A stretch of 15,078 bases of DNA from an uncultured Bacteroidales bacterium (GCA_937902805.1 CALEMB010000125.1:1-15078); one strand, 5' to 3'. Shown: positions 1-7,519, counted from the first letter of the stretch. The notes: a model not told the origin generated them from the sequence alone. A program made the numbers and translations.

Positions 1-40
1 GATCGGTCTCGGCATTCCTGCTGAACCGCTCTTCCGATCT
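1..40. other. Illumina adapter (not genomic)
   Basis: The first 40 bases match the paired-end PCR primer/adapter 2 of the Illumina library kit and end in the universal GCTCTTCCGATCT. The junction with biological sequence is at about 41. This is library sequence left on the contig end and should be trimmed. Confidence 0.96.
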
Positions 41-60
41 CGATCTTGGGTTTAAAGGTG

Positions 61-68
61 CAAAATTA
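61..68 (-). promoter_or_regulatory. Candidate -7 promoter element for a gene beyond the left end
   Basis: Read on the minus strand, 68 to 61 is TAATTTTG, a full match to the Bacteroidota -7 consensus TAnnTTTG. A TTG lies about 23 bp upstream. It follows the prfB stop codon, so it would serve the next leftward gene, which is lost beyond the adapter. The call rests on motif and position only. Confidence 0.35.
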
Positions 69-111
69 CAGTTTTTGAAAAACAATATGCACAATCATGC
101 CTAAAAACATA

Positions 112-1228
112 CTATTCTTTCTTGCCACCGAATTCCATCAAATAGGCCTTGAGGAACTCGTCGATATTGCCGTCCATAACGCCTTGAACGTCAGAAGTCT
201 GGTAGTTGGTGCGATGATCTTTCACGCGGCGGTCGTCGAAGACGTAGGATCGGATTTGGCTGCCCCATTCGATTTTCATCTTGCCCGCCTCGATTTTGTT
301 CTGCTCCTCCATGCGGTGGCGCATCTCGCGGTCGTAGAGCTGTGACTTCAAGAGGCGCAAGGCATTCTCACGGTTCTTGGGTTGGTCACGGGTTTCGGTG
401 TTCTCGATGAGGATTTCCTCTTCTTCGCCCGTGTAGGGGTCCTTGTATTGGTAACGCAGACGTACGCCCGATTCCACCTTGTTCACATTCTGTCCACCGG
501 CACCGCCACTACGGAAGGTGTCCCACGACAGTCGCGACTGTTCAACAACAATTTCAATTGTGTCGTCGACGAGCGGAGTGACGAACACCGAGGCGAACGA
601 AGTCATGCGTTTGCCTTGGGCGTTGTAGGGACTGACGCGCACCAGGCGATGCACGCCGTTCTCACCTTTCAGATAACCGTAGGCATAATCGCCTTCGAGT
701 TTCATCGTCACTGACTTGATACCGGCCTCGTCGGCTTCCAAAAGGTTGGAGATGGTGAGTTTATATTTGTGGTTTTCGGCATAACGCATATACATGCGCA
801 TGAGCATTTGTGCCCAGTCTTGGGCCTCGGTGCCGCCCGCACCCGCGTTGATTTTCAGCACGGCGCTCATCGGGTCGGCTTCTTCGCGCAGCATATTCTT
901 GAACTCCAGGTTCTCCACGATTTCGATGGTGGCGTTGTATTGCTCGTCCACTTCCTCCTCGGTGGCTTCGCCTTCTTTGGCGAAGTCGAAAAGCACGGCG
1001 AGGTCGTTGTAGGCGTCTTCGGCTTCCTTGTAGCCGTTGAGCCAGCCTTTCACCTCGCGCACTTTCTTCATCGTGGCTTCAGCGGCCTTGGGGTCGCTCC
1101 AGAAAGCGGGGTCCTGTGTCTTTTCGTCTAATTCTTGGGCTTCGATAGTACGTCTGTCGACGTCAAAGATACCTCCTCAAGGCATCAATCCTCTTACATA
1201 AATCTTTAAGTTGGTCAGCAGTGATCAT
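112..1228 (-). CDS. prfB: Peptide chain release factor 2, with +1 programmed frameshift
   Basis: RF2 recognises UGA/UAA stop codons in the ribosomal A site and triggers peptidyl-tRNA hydrolysis. The gene is in two frames. ATG at 1226-1228 opens 21 codons (MITADQLKDL...) ending at an in-frame TGA (1163-1165). Skipping one T, reading resumes at GAC (1162-1164) and runs to TAG at 112-114, giving 371 aa, the usual family length (E. coli RF2 is 365). The catalytic loop GGAGGQ is present, with GGQ at about residues 244-246. The anticodon-like tripeptide is SPY (about 199-201) where E. coli has SPF. The conserved C-terminal region DHRTNYQTSDVQGVMDG is intact. Starting at the internal ATG (1069-1071) would drop the N-terminal domain and is not correct. 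The gene follows the AAA ATPase gene on the same strand but has its own promoter. Confidence 0.97.
1160..1180 (-). promoter_or_regulatory. prfB: RF2 programmed +1 frameshift site
   Basis: On the minus strand the slip region reads AGGAGGTATCTTTGAC. It has an internal Shine-Dalgarno-like AGGAGG, a three-base spacer, slippery CTT and the stop TGA followed by C (a weak termination context). In E. coli the equivalent is AGGGGG-TAT-CTT-TGA-C. When RF2 is scarce the ribosome slips +1 on CTT and makes RF2, an autoregulatory loop. The new frame joins exactly to the conserved RF2 body 31 codons before its first internal Met. Confidence 0.96.
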
Positions 1229-1257
1229 ATTATTATAAGGTGTTAATTTTCGGGGTG

Positions 1258-1265
1258 CAAAGATA
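1258..1265 (-). promoter_or_regulatory. prfB promoter, -7 element
   Basis: The minus strand from 1265 to 1258 reads TATCTTTG, a perfect TAnnTTTG. The start codon at 1228 lies 29 bases beyond it, leaving a leader of roughly 20-25 nt. The -33 element is poor: the nearest candidates are TTTA or TTG 22-26 bp upstream. The element is downstream of the ATPase stop codon (1341), so prfB can be transcribed independently. Confidence 0.55.
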
Positions 1266-1340
1266 CGGATTTTTGGCGGATTTTCGGTAAACAATGATTA
1301 TTTGACTCAGTTCGGGCCTCTCCTGTAAGGCTCCTGTGTA

Positions 1341-2699
1341 TTATTTCAATCCCGTCAAGTCAAATTGATAGGTAAGGTCGTCGTTTTTCTCATGCTGGAG
1401 AAACATAATCATATAGATGGGCAGATATACCAAACGCCCTTTGATTTGGGTGTTCTCCTGGCAAAAGACAAATGCCTTGGGAATGGCATATTCTTCATTG
1501 TCCATGATGTTGCTCAATGCGCGATGCCGTTCGTAATCCTTCCCCGACTTCACCTCAATGGGCAGCACTTCGCCTTGATATTCCAAGACAAAGTCAAGTT
1601 CGCCTTGTTTCTTGCTATTGAAGTAGAAAAGGTCATGGTCGATGGCAAAGCCGTGAGCATAAAGCTCTTGGGCAACCAAATTTTCAAAGGCCGCACCATA
1701 ATTGACATTCAAATTGTTCAATAGACGGACTTGGATGTCGCCTCCATACATGGCAGCCAGTAGTCCCACATCATTCAAAAACAGTTTGAAGAGGTTACGC
1801 TGCTTGTTGAGCAGCAAAGGCATTGTCGGTGCCTCAACGTTGTATGTCGGGATGGCGACGCCCGCATCCTTCAACCAAAGGAAGCCGCTCTCATAGCGGG
1901 CGAAACGGGCTTTCTCGCCCAATTCCTTCAAGATAAAGCGCTTGTTCTTTGCGTTCAACTCAGACGGAATCAAGTTATAGATTTCCTCAATCTGCAGTTT
2001 ATGCTCTTTTTCATACTTCGTGATATCGCGCTTGTAGGTGCGGATGATGTCTCGCTGTCCATTAAGAACATTGCGCAGATTGTTAGTGTCCAAATATTTC
2101 TGCACCGCAGCAGGCATACCACCGACAATCATATAAAGGCGCACCAATTCCACCATCCGCTTATGGATAAACTCATCGACGGGCTTTTGTCCTTCATAAC
2201 GGTCTTTGAGATATTCCAACACCTCATCGCTAATACCTACGGCTCTGGCAAACTCTTCCAAATCAAGCGGATGCATTTCCAATTCACCCATATAACCCAC
2301 TGGAACGCTACGCAGGTCTTTCAGTTCAACTCCCAAAAGAGAGCCACTCATGACATAACGGTAACTTCCTTCATCGACAAGAAACTTGATGGCCGTCACC
2401 ATCTCGTCACATTCCTGAACTTCGTCGAAGAAAATGAGGGTTTTGCCAGGAACCAACTTCTTACTAGTGAAAGCCGAGATACGCATCAGCATTTCTTCTG
2501 CGCTTTTAGGATGTCTGAACAGTTCCACCGCATCGGGTTGCTCAATGAAATTGATTTCAACCACTTGTTCAAAGATCTCTTTCCCGATTTTACGAACGGC
2601 AAAAGTCTTGCCCACTTGTCTTGCTCCAGTGACCAACAATGCCCGTTTTTCATTAGTAAAAAACTCTATTAAAAAATGATACGCTTTCCTGTTTATCAT
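1341..2699 (-). CDS. AAA ATPase with C-terminal DUF4143 (PD-(D/E)XK-like) domain
   Basis: This protein of 452 aa belongs to the AAA_14/DUF4143 family of P-loop ATPases common in Bacteroidota. Its cellular role is not established. Walker A is GARQVGKT (25-32) and Walker B is TLIFFDEVQ (87-95), with a sensor-like YVMSGS (115-120). The C-terminal half matches DUF4143 and includes a nuclease-fold-like signature, GELDF (366-370) followed by IEVKSGK (381-387), the E-x-K pattern of PD-(D/E)XK enzymes. Upstream in-frame codons start at a TTG (2721-2723), but that TTG is inside the promoter -7 box, so the ATG at 2697-2699 is chosen. The length is normal for the family and I see no truncation. No obvious antitoxin or partner gene is adjacent; the next gene in the same direction is prfB, 112 bp away. 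Upstream is a three-copy motif array. Confidence 0.9.
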   Translation of the reverse strand: MINRKAYHFLIEFFTNEKRALLVTGARQVGKTFAVRKIGKEIFEQVVEINFIEQPDAVELFRHPKSAEEMLMRISAFTSKKLVPGKTLIFFDEVQECDEMVTAIKFLVDEGSYRYVMSGSLLGVELKDLRSVPVGYMGELEMHPLDLEEFARAVGISDEVLEYLKDRYEGQKPVDEFIHKRMVELVRLYMIVGGMPAAVQKYLDTNNLRNVLNGQRDIIRTYKRDITKYEKEHKLQIEEIYNLIPSELNAKNKRFILKELGEKARFARYESGFLWLKDAGVAIPTYNVEAPTMPLLLNKQRNLFKLFLNDVGLLAAMYGGDIQVRLLNNLNVNYGAAFENLVAQELYAHGFAIDHDLFYFNSKKQGELDFVLEYQGEVLPIEVKSGKDYERHRALSNIMDNEEYAIPKAFVFCQENTQIKGRLVYLPIYMIMFLQHEKNDDLTYQFDLTGLK

Positions 2700-2720
2700 A
2701 AAAACTTGTATTTCAGTGCG

Positions 2721-2755
2721 CAAAGATAACAGTTTTTACATTATCCAAGACAAAA
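2721..2755 (-). promoter_or_regulatory. Promoter of the AAA/DUF4143 gene
   Basis: On the minus strand TATCTTTG (2728 to 2721) is a perfect -7 element. TTTTG (2755 to 2751) is a -33 element with 22 bp between them, within the Bacteroidota range. The expected start lies about 15 nt ahead of the ATG at 2699. The third copy of the repeated motif (2738-2749) lies inside the spacer. Confidence 0.6.
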
Positions 2756-2814
2756 AGCATGTTTTTTTGACACTTTTCCAAGGAATTTTTGGCGATTTTT
2801 TACACTTTTCCAAG
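2738..2814 (-). repeat. Three-copy CTTGGAAAAGTGT motif array upstream of the AAA ATPase
   Basis: On the minus strand two exact copies of CTTGGAAAAGTGT lie at 2814-2802 and 2782-2770, and a diverged third, CTTGGATAATGT, at 2749-2738. Spacing is 32 and 33 bp, close to three helical turns, so all three face the same side of the helix. The promoter-proximal copy is between the -33 and -7 elements. The layout suggests an operator, but the binding protein is unknown. Confidence 0.7.
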
Positions 2815-2996
2815 ATTTTTTTTTGTTTTACTTCTGACGCTTTGTACTATCATAGGTTTGCAACAAGAGGTGGAGACGATTTGCCATGAGTCTTTATATG
2901 TGAGAACAAAGAAATTTTATAGTGGGGGAGGAAATCCCTGTAATAATTCCCTACCTTTGTTGTCTAACATGATGAACGTTGCAACGAAAACGCATT
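2815..2996. other. Intergenic region between divergent ATPase and sigma genes
   Basis: This stretch is T-rich near 2815-2830, then of mixed composition. Apart from the sigma-factor -7 element at 2952-2959 I see no gene, strong hairpin or known RNA. A TTG-started reading frame runs from 2789 to 3025 but has no family resemblance and overlaps the sigma start. Confidence 0.5.
2952..2959 (+). promoter_or_regulatory. Promoter -7 element of the ECF sigma gene
   Basis: TACCTTTG is a perfect TAnnTTTG, 37 bp before the ATG at 2997, giving a leader near 30 nt. No convincing TTTG is found 19-23 bp upstream (the region is G-rich), so the promoter may be weak, activated, or read by an alternative sigma factor. 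Confidence 0.45.
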
Positions 2997-3485
2997 ATGA
3001 ACAACGACAAGGAACATCAGTTTGAACTTTTGGTGCGGCAGCACAAGCGAACCATCTACACGGTGTGCTATATGTTCTCGCACGACAAGGCCGAAATCGA
3101 CGATCTGTTTCAGGAAATCCTCATCAGGCTTTGGAACGGCTTCGACAACTACGAGGGACGCAGCACCGCGCAGACTTGGATCTATCGTGTCGCGCTCAAC
3201 ACGGCCATCAACCAAGACAAGAAGGAACGCCGCCGCATCGAGACCGTCCCGCTGACCGTCGATATCGACCCCTACGAGGCCGATGAGCCCAAGACGCATC
3301 AGATTCGTGAACTCTACGACCGCATCTCGCGCCTCGACCTCATTGACCGAAGCCTCATCCTGCTTTGGCTCGAAGGTATCAGCTACGACGAAATCGGGGC
3401 CATCATCGGCATCACGCCGAACAATGTTGGGGTGAGGCTGGCGCGCATCAAGGAAAAATTGGTGAAAATGTCGAAAAACGAATGA
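2997..3485 (+). CDS. ECF-type RNA polymerase sigma-70 family factor
   Basis: This 162-aa protein has the two-domain layout of extracytoplasmic-function sigma factors. Region 2 spans about 10-78, with the core-binding DDLFQEI (35-41) and the -10-recognition stretch through QTWIYRVALNTAINQDKKERRR. Region 4 spans about 103-155, with the helix-turn-helix YDEIGAIIGITPNNVGVRLARIKEKL seen from about 130. It would direct RNA polymerase to a small set of promoters in response to an envelope signal. ATG at 2997 is chosen over an upstream in-frame TTG (2979) because region 2 starts normally from here. The stop is 12 bp before the next gene, whose product is membrane-bound, so the pair looks like one operon of sigma factor plus putative membrane regulator. 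No FecR-like anti-sigma gene is present. Confidence 0.93.
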   Translation: MNNDKEHQFELLVRQHKRTIYTVCYMFSHDKAEIDDLFQEILIRLWNGFDNYEGRSTAQTWIYRVALNTAINQDKKERRRIETVPLTVDIDPYEADEPKTHQIRELYDRISRLDLIDRSLILLWLEGISYDEIGAIIGITPNNVGVRLARIKEKLVKMSKNE

Positions 3486-3497
3486 AAGGGAATCATC

Positions 3498-4793
3498 ATG
3501 GAAAACAACAAAAACAATAATCTCTCCGAACTGGACCAACTGAAAGCGCAATACGAAACGCTGAAACAGCAGTTCGACCAACAGGAAATCGTCAGCGACC
3601 GGCTGATGAAGTCGTCCATCAAAAGTAATGTGGGTTTCTATATGCGTTACCGTTGGAAACAATACATACTCTATCCAGTTGCGCTCCTCGGCGGTCTGCT
3701 GATCACCAAATGGGAATTTGGCAACAATCTTTCGCTGAGGCTGTTTTGGATGGCCTATTGCTTGGTGAGCTTTGCCGTAGAGATGTGGATGCTGAGGAAA
3801 CTGCACGTCAAAGCCATAGAGAACAACGACTTGCTGACTCTTTCCAACCAAGCCCGAGGCTTCAAGAAGTTATTCACTGCGTTTACGATCCTAAGCGCCG
3901 TTCCTATGTTAGTCCTGGTTGTGGGTTTTCTGCTTTCAAAAGTTGGGCACAATATGGATTTCGTATCATTTCTAGTGAACTTTTGTGCCACGTTGGTGTT
4001 TTTCGTGAGTGTTGGAATTGCCGAAATACGTCATAAGACCAAACCGTGCGATGAAATTATCCGGCAAATTGAGGCATCCGAGGCTACAGAAAACAAGAAA
4101 ACCGTCTCCGACAAAAAGCAGAAGTGGTTTTTCATCGCCATGATGGTCACATTCCTCTGCCTTGATGTCTGGGCGTACATGATTGTGGCTTCACGCTTGA
4201 TACTGCCGCCGATGTGGCAAACCGTGGAATATGTACGGGCTGCAGATGACCATTTGACGGAAGGGAAACTGGCAATCTGGGAAGTCTTTGCCGATACGGT
4301 CGTCCCCGAAAAGGATGTCCCAGAATTGCGGCAAATCTTAAATAATGATTCATATATTCTGATGGAAGGACGGCAGGAGGCAAAAATGGAAATTGGCGAT
4401 GAGGCGATGCATAGCTGGAGACAAGACGAAAGTAATCCTAAGGGAGTGCAACTATATTTGCTGAAAAAGAACTCCCAAGAAGGTCCGGCGATCAGTTCGA
4501 TGGCTTTGGAAGGCAAGCCGATGGTTCAAAGGGTGGATGTAACCAAACCTACCAAATACCCAAGCAACGTCTCCGTTCCGATGATCGTGTGGCTGACTCC
4601 TGAAGCAGGCCAACTTTGGCTTGAATTTACCAAGCACTTCACTGGAAAAAGAGGTGCCGTTTCCATCGATGGCGTGGTAGTTCAGGAATGGAAAATCATG
4701 AATAACCTTGAGAATGGCTGTTTCTTCATCATGAGGGAATGGTCGTCGAAAGAGGAACTGGAGGCGTTTTGTGAACAATTGATTCGCCAGTGA
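3498..4793 (+). CDS. Five-TM membrane protein with SecD P1-head-like C-terminus; candidate sigma regulator
   Basis: This is a 431-aa inner-membrane protein. Residues 9-35 look like a short coiled coil (LDQLKAQYETLKQQFDQQ). Hydrophobic segments lie near 55-71, 80-99, 125-147, 153-176 and 210-232. Residues 233-431 are soluble and, by hydropathy and an odd number of TM segments, on the other side of the membrane from the N-terminus. The end (about 361-428: LTPEAGQLWLEFTKHFTGKR, then AVSIDGVVV, a glycine turn and SSKEELEAFCEQL) follows the pattern of the SecD/SecDF P1 head subdomain (LT..g...f...T....Gk..A...dg.v......i..g...i.g.....eA..la). The gene starts 12 bp after the sigma gene and is probably cotranscribed. 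By position it could be an anti-sigma or sensor protein. That role is inference; no zinc-finger anti-sigma motif is seen. Confidence 0.75.
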   Translation: MENNKNNNLSELDQLKAQYETLKQQFDQQEIVSDRLMKSSIKSNVGFYMRYRWKQYILYPVALLGGLLITKWEFGNNLSLRLFWMAYCLVSFAVEMWMLRKLHVKAIENNDLLTLSNQARGFKKLFTAFTILSAVPMLVLVVGFLLSKVGHNMDFVSFLVNFCATLVFFVSVGIAEIRHKTKPCDEIIRQIEASEATENKKTVSDKKQKWFFIAMMVTFLCLDVWAYMIVASRLILPPMWQTVEYVRAADDHLTEGKLAIWEVFADTVVPEKDVPELRQILNNDSYILMEGRQEAKMEIGDEAMHSWRQDESNPKGVQLYLLKKNSQEGPAISSMALEGKPMVQRVDVTKPTKYPSNVSVPMIVWLTPEAGQLWLEFTKHFTGKRGAVSIDGVVVQEWKIMNNLENGCFFIMREWSSKEELEAFCEQLIRQ

Positions 4794-4808
4794 AACATTG
4801 TCGCTTTG

Positions 4809-4886
4809 CGTCATTGCGAGGAACGAAGCAATCCAGAGAACAAGTTTGCTTCATGCCTGGATTGCTTCGCTTCGCTCGCAATGACG
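4809..4886. repeat. Palindromic repeat element (CGTCATTGCGAG... hairpin)
   Basis: The left arm 4809-4836 starts CGTCATTGCGAG and ends GCAATCCAG. The right arm 4857-4886 is its inverted copy with a small internal difference (GGAA against GCGAAG), around a 20-nt loop. This arm sequence is a familiar dispersed palindrome in many bacterial genomes; when translated it gives peptides of the CEERSNP / CFASLAMT type. It starts 16 bp after the stop codon at 4793, so its RNA hairpin may also act as a terminator, although no T run follows. A related piece occurs inside the primase gene at 9309-9339. Confidence 0.85.
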
Positions 4887-4915
4887 TACTCGTCGAAAAA
4901 AAATCAACTTTTCCC

Positions 4916-4945
4916 TTGACACTATCAAAAAAAGCCGTACTTTTG
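4916..4945 (+). promoter_or_regulatory. Strong promoter of the outer-membrane receptor gene
   Basis: TTG (4916-4918), a 19-bp spacer and TACTTTTG (4938-4945) form a near-ideal Bacteroidota promoter. The start would be near 4952, leaving a leader of about 90 nt before ATG 5043. Confidence 0.7.
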
Positions 4946-4971
4946 CAGTGTGATAGTTTACTAATACACTG
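4919..4971 (+). promoter_or_regulatory. Candidate operator around the receptor promoter
   Basis: Two dyads frame the -7 box. ACTATCA (4921-4927) is the inverse of TGATAGT (4951-4957). CAGTGT (4946-4951) and ACACTG (4966-4971) bound a 26-bp near-palindrome with inner TAGT/ACTA arms. The latter covers the expected transcription start. AGTGT...ACACT half sites are reminiscent of GntR/YtrA-type operators, but no such regulator gene is in the window, so the binding protein is unknown. Confidence 0.5.
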
Positions 4972-5042
4972 AAAATATTATTTGCCTGTTCCGATACGAA
5001 AAGAAACAAACCATAGTTAATACCTTATAAAATAGTATTGTC

Positions 5043-7508
5043 ATGAGAAAACTAGTGTTTTTATCCCTCATCATTATCGCTTTTTCATCAACGGCTTTCG
5101 CCCAAAACAAGATTACGGGAACCATCGTCGAGGAAGCCAACGGCAAGGGCATTCCCTTCGTTAATGTGGGTCTGTTTCGCCAGGCCGACAGCGTTTTCGT
5201 CAGTGGCGCGGCCTCTGATGATAAAGGCAAGTTTGAATTACAAGCCGTCCCCAATGGCGATTACCGCCTGCAAGTCTCTGCTATCGGTTTCGAATCCTTT
5301 GAGCAGGATTTGTCGGTGAAGGGCAACCAAGACCTCGGCCAGCTGAAACTCAAGGAAGGCTCCACCAAGCTCAACGAGGTGACCATCACGGAGAAACGTC
5401 CCTTGTTTGCCGTGGAAGGGGAGAAGACCATGTATAACGTCGCCGAAGACCCCAGCATCCAGACGGGAACGCTGTCCGACGCCTTGCAGAACGCGCCTGG
5501 CGTGGAGGTCGACGTGGAAGGCAACATTACCTTGCGCGGCACCTCGAGTGTCGAGGTGTGGATCAACGACAAGCCTTCGCACATGACCGCAGAGAACCTT
5601 AAGACCTACATTCAGACCTTGCCCGCCAACAGCCTCGACCGTGTGGAGGTCATCACCAACCCCTCGGCTCGCTATGGCTCCAAAGCCGATGGCATCATCA
5701 ACATCGTCACCAACGCTAAAATCCAAAAGAACGAGTTCTTCAGCTTTGGCGTGAATGCTTCGACGAGCCCTTACGTCGGCCCGTGGGCTTCCTATGTGTG
5801 GTCGAACGAAAAACTGACGGTGAACGCTTACGTCAACGGTGGCTACTCCGTTTGGAAAGGCCGTTATTCTGTAGATCAATCCTTGTTCACAGATGAAGGT
5901 GTTTTGGCCAGCCACGAGATTGACTCATCGAAATACAATAACCCAGGATACAACGCGGGCGGATTTTTCAGCCTCGATTATGAGATAGATACGGCCAACA
6001 GCCTGAACCTCTGGCTCGGCGGATGGCCCAATTGGAGCAACCAGACCAACGACGCGTGGATGATGAGGGAAGAGTTTTTCCCCGACACTTTGTTGACCAA
6101 CATACACGAAAACAGCAGTGCGCGAAGCCGCAGTTTCTTTGCCAACGGTGGCTTGTATTACCAGCATAAGTTCGATAACAAAGGCCACAATCTTTCTGTT
6201 AGCGTCAATGGCATGGGTTGGGGCTATCGCAATGCAGGTGCGATTACAAGGGAATTCACCTCACCAGTGGCCTACGAAAAGGTGATGCGGCAGGACGGTG
6301 GAGATCGTTCTATAGGTGGGGAGGGCGAAATCATCTATAACCGCCCTTATTCCGAGAACGGAGAGATTTCGGTCGGCTACACGATTGGCTACGACCCTGA
6401 AACGGAAATCCTTGTTACCGACACCGCAACCAACCCGGATTTCATCGGCCCCTACAATTGGGAAAACGACGTTTACCGTTCCTACGAGGCTAGGTTCAGC
6501 AAACTGAATAACGAGGCTTTCATCACCGTGCAGCACAAGTTCGGTGGCTTTACAATCAAGCCTGGTGTGCGTTTCGTCAGTGAGTTGGTGAGCGGCAAAT
6601 ATCTCTCCTCTTTCCCCAACGACACGACCAATTACGATTTCAGCAAGCATTTCTTCAGTGTTAGACCTTCGATTCACCTTTCATACAGAACCAAGTCGAT
6701 GCACAACTTCAGGTTGAGTTACACGATGCGCATTGCCGCCCCCGAAGCAGCGCAATTGAGCAAGTTCCCCATGTATCACGAAGATGATTACAGCACGGGT
6801 AACCCCGACTTGGAGCGCATCTACACCCATTCCGTTGAGGCGGGCTGGACCAAATACTGGGACAAGTTCGGTTCGGTGGGCTTGTCGGCTTACTATCGAG
6901 GCAAGACCAACGATGTCAACACAATATCCTTGTCGGAATACCATTGGCTATACAACCGAGTGGTTCAGTATTCATATCCGGTCAACGTGGGCAAGAGCCA
7001 CAGCACGGGCTTGGAGGCCAACGTGATGTATCGCCCGAGCGGCTTCTTCAACCTGCGCTTCTATGCCAACCTTTACGATTCCTACATTTACACTGAATAT
7101 GGCGGCAACCCTTACGAGTCCAACATGTGGTCGTACAGTTTCCGTCTGAATCTCTGGGCCAAACTGTGGAACAAACTTGAGGTGACGGCTTCGGGCTATT
7201 ACAGCTCCCCGACGCAATCCTTGTTCAGCGAGCGTCACGCCCGCTATGGCATCAATGCCGGCCTTCGCGCCGACTTCTTCGACCGCAAACTGTCAGTGTA
7301 TGTCAATGCCAACGACATCTTCAACTGGAACAGTTGGGGCAATTCGAACAACAGCCCGTATGTGGTTTCTACCTCTAATTCGAAATACAACAGCCGCAGC
7401 GTCTCCGTCGGCTTGACCTTCCGTTTCGGCAAGATGGAACTGGAGCAGAGAGCTCGCCAAGGTGAGGGTGAATCAGGAAATGCCCCGCAGGGCATGGGAG
7501 GGATGTAA
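5043..7508 (+). CDS. Outer-membrane beta-barrel protein, TonB-receptor-like (OMP_b-brl_3 type)
   Basis: This 821-aa protein has a signal peptide, MRKLVFLSLIIIAFSSTAFA, with likely cleavage after residue 20. A CarboxypepD_reg-like domain follows (about 22-100: KITGTIVEEANGKGIPFVNVGLF, later GKFELQAVPNGDYRLQVSAIGFE). The linker LNEVTITEKRP (about 115-125) corresponds to the LNEVVVTG-like region of this superfamily. A plug domain (about 130-230) contains LSDALQNAPGVEVD and SLDRVEVITNPSARYG. The rest is aromatic-rich alternating strands of a barrel, ending FRFGKMELEQ, then a hydrophilic tail ending GMGGM. It should sit in the outer membrane and import or bind an unknown ligand. There is no SusD partner next to it, so it is not a standard SusCD pair. 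A strong promoter with candidate operators precedes it, and two hairpins cover its 3' end. The upstream sigma/membrane-protein pair may be functionally linked, but a repeat element and its own promoter separate them. Confidence 0.88.
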   Translation: MRKLVFLSLIIIAFSSTAFAQNKITGTIVEEANGKGIPFVNVGLFRQADSVFVSGAASDDKGKFELQAVPNGDYRLQVSAIGFESFEQDLSVKGNQDLGQLKLKEGSTKLNEVTITEKRPLFAVEGEKTMYNVAEDPSIQTGTLSDALQNAPGVEVDVEGNITLRGTSSVEVWINDKPSHMTAENLKTYIQTLPANSLDRVEVITNPSARYGSKADGIINIVTNAKIQKNEFFSFGVNASTSPYVGPWASYVWSNEKLTVNAYVNGGYSVWKGRYSVDQSLFTDEGVLASHEIDSSKYNNPGYNAGGFFSLDYEIDTANSLNLWLGGWPNWSNQTNDAWMMREEFFPDTLLTNIHENSSARSRSFFANGGLYYQHKFDNKGHNLSVSVNGMGWGYRNAGAITREFTSPVAYEKVMRQDGGDRSIGGEGEIIYNRPYSENGEISVGYTIGYDPETEILVTDTATNPDFIGPYNWENDVYRSYEARFSKLNNEAFITVQHKFGGFTIKPGVRFVSELVSGKYLSSFPNDTTNYDFSKHFFSVRPSIHLSYRTKSMHNFRLSYTMRIAAPEAAQLSKFPMYHEDDYSTGNPDLERIYTHSVEAGWTKYWDKFGSVGLSAYYRGKTNDVNTISLSEYHWLYNRVVQYSYPVNVGKSHSTGLEANVMYRPSGFFNLRFYANLYDSYIYTEYGGNPYESNMWSYSFRLNLWAKLWNKLEVTASGYYSSPTQSLFSERHARYGINAGLRADFFDRKLSVYVNANDIFNWNSWGNSNNSPYVVSTSNSKYNSRSVSVGLTFRFGKMELEQRARQGEGESGNAPQGMGGM

Positions 7509-7519
7509 GCATCCCTCCC
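7480..7519 (+). terminator. Two back-to-back perfect hairpins over the receptor stop codon
   Basis: ATGCCC / GGGCAT with loop CGCA (7480-7495) is followed with no gap by GGGAGGGATG / CATCCCTCCC with loop TAAG (7496-7519). The second loop begins with the TAA stop. The 10-bp stem is perfect. No T run follows, so it may act as a 3' stability barrier or a Bacteroidota-type terminator rather than a classic intrinsic one. It faces the convergent primase gene. Confidence 0.6.

Noticed and set aside
71..83. GTTTTTGAAAAAC palindrome as prfB terminator
   Set aside because: The one-base centre cannot form a stable hairpin, and there is no GC stem.
2969..3025. Possible 18-codon upstream frame overlapping the sigma start
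   Set aside because: There is no sign of selection or a family; the ATG pair falls almost at the expected transcription start and may be chance.
2964..3851. 295-aa frame on the minus strand
   Set aside because: It is antisense to the sigma factor and membrane-protein genes, which have clear family signatures and promoters.
4790..4972. 60-aa open frame (MKHCRFASLRGTKQS...)
   Set aside because: It is a translation of the palindromic repeat element and runs into the receptor promoter; such frames are a well-known source of false hypothetical proteins.
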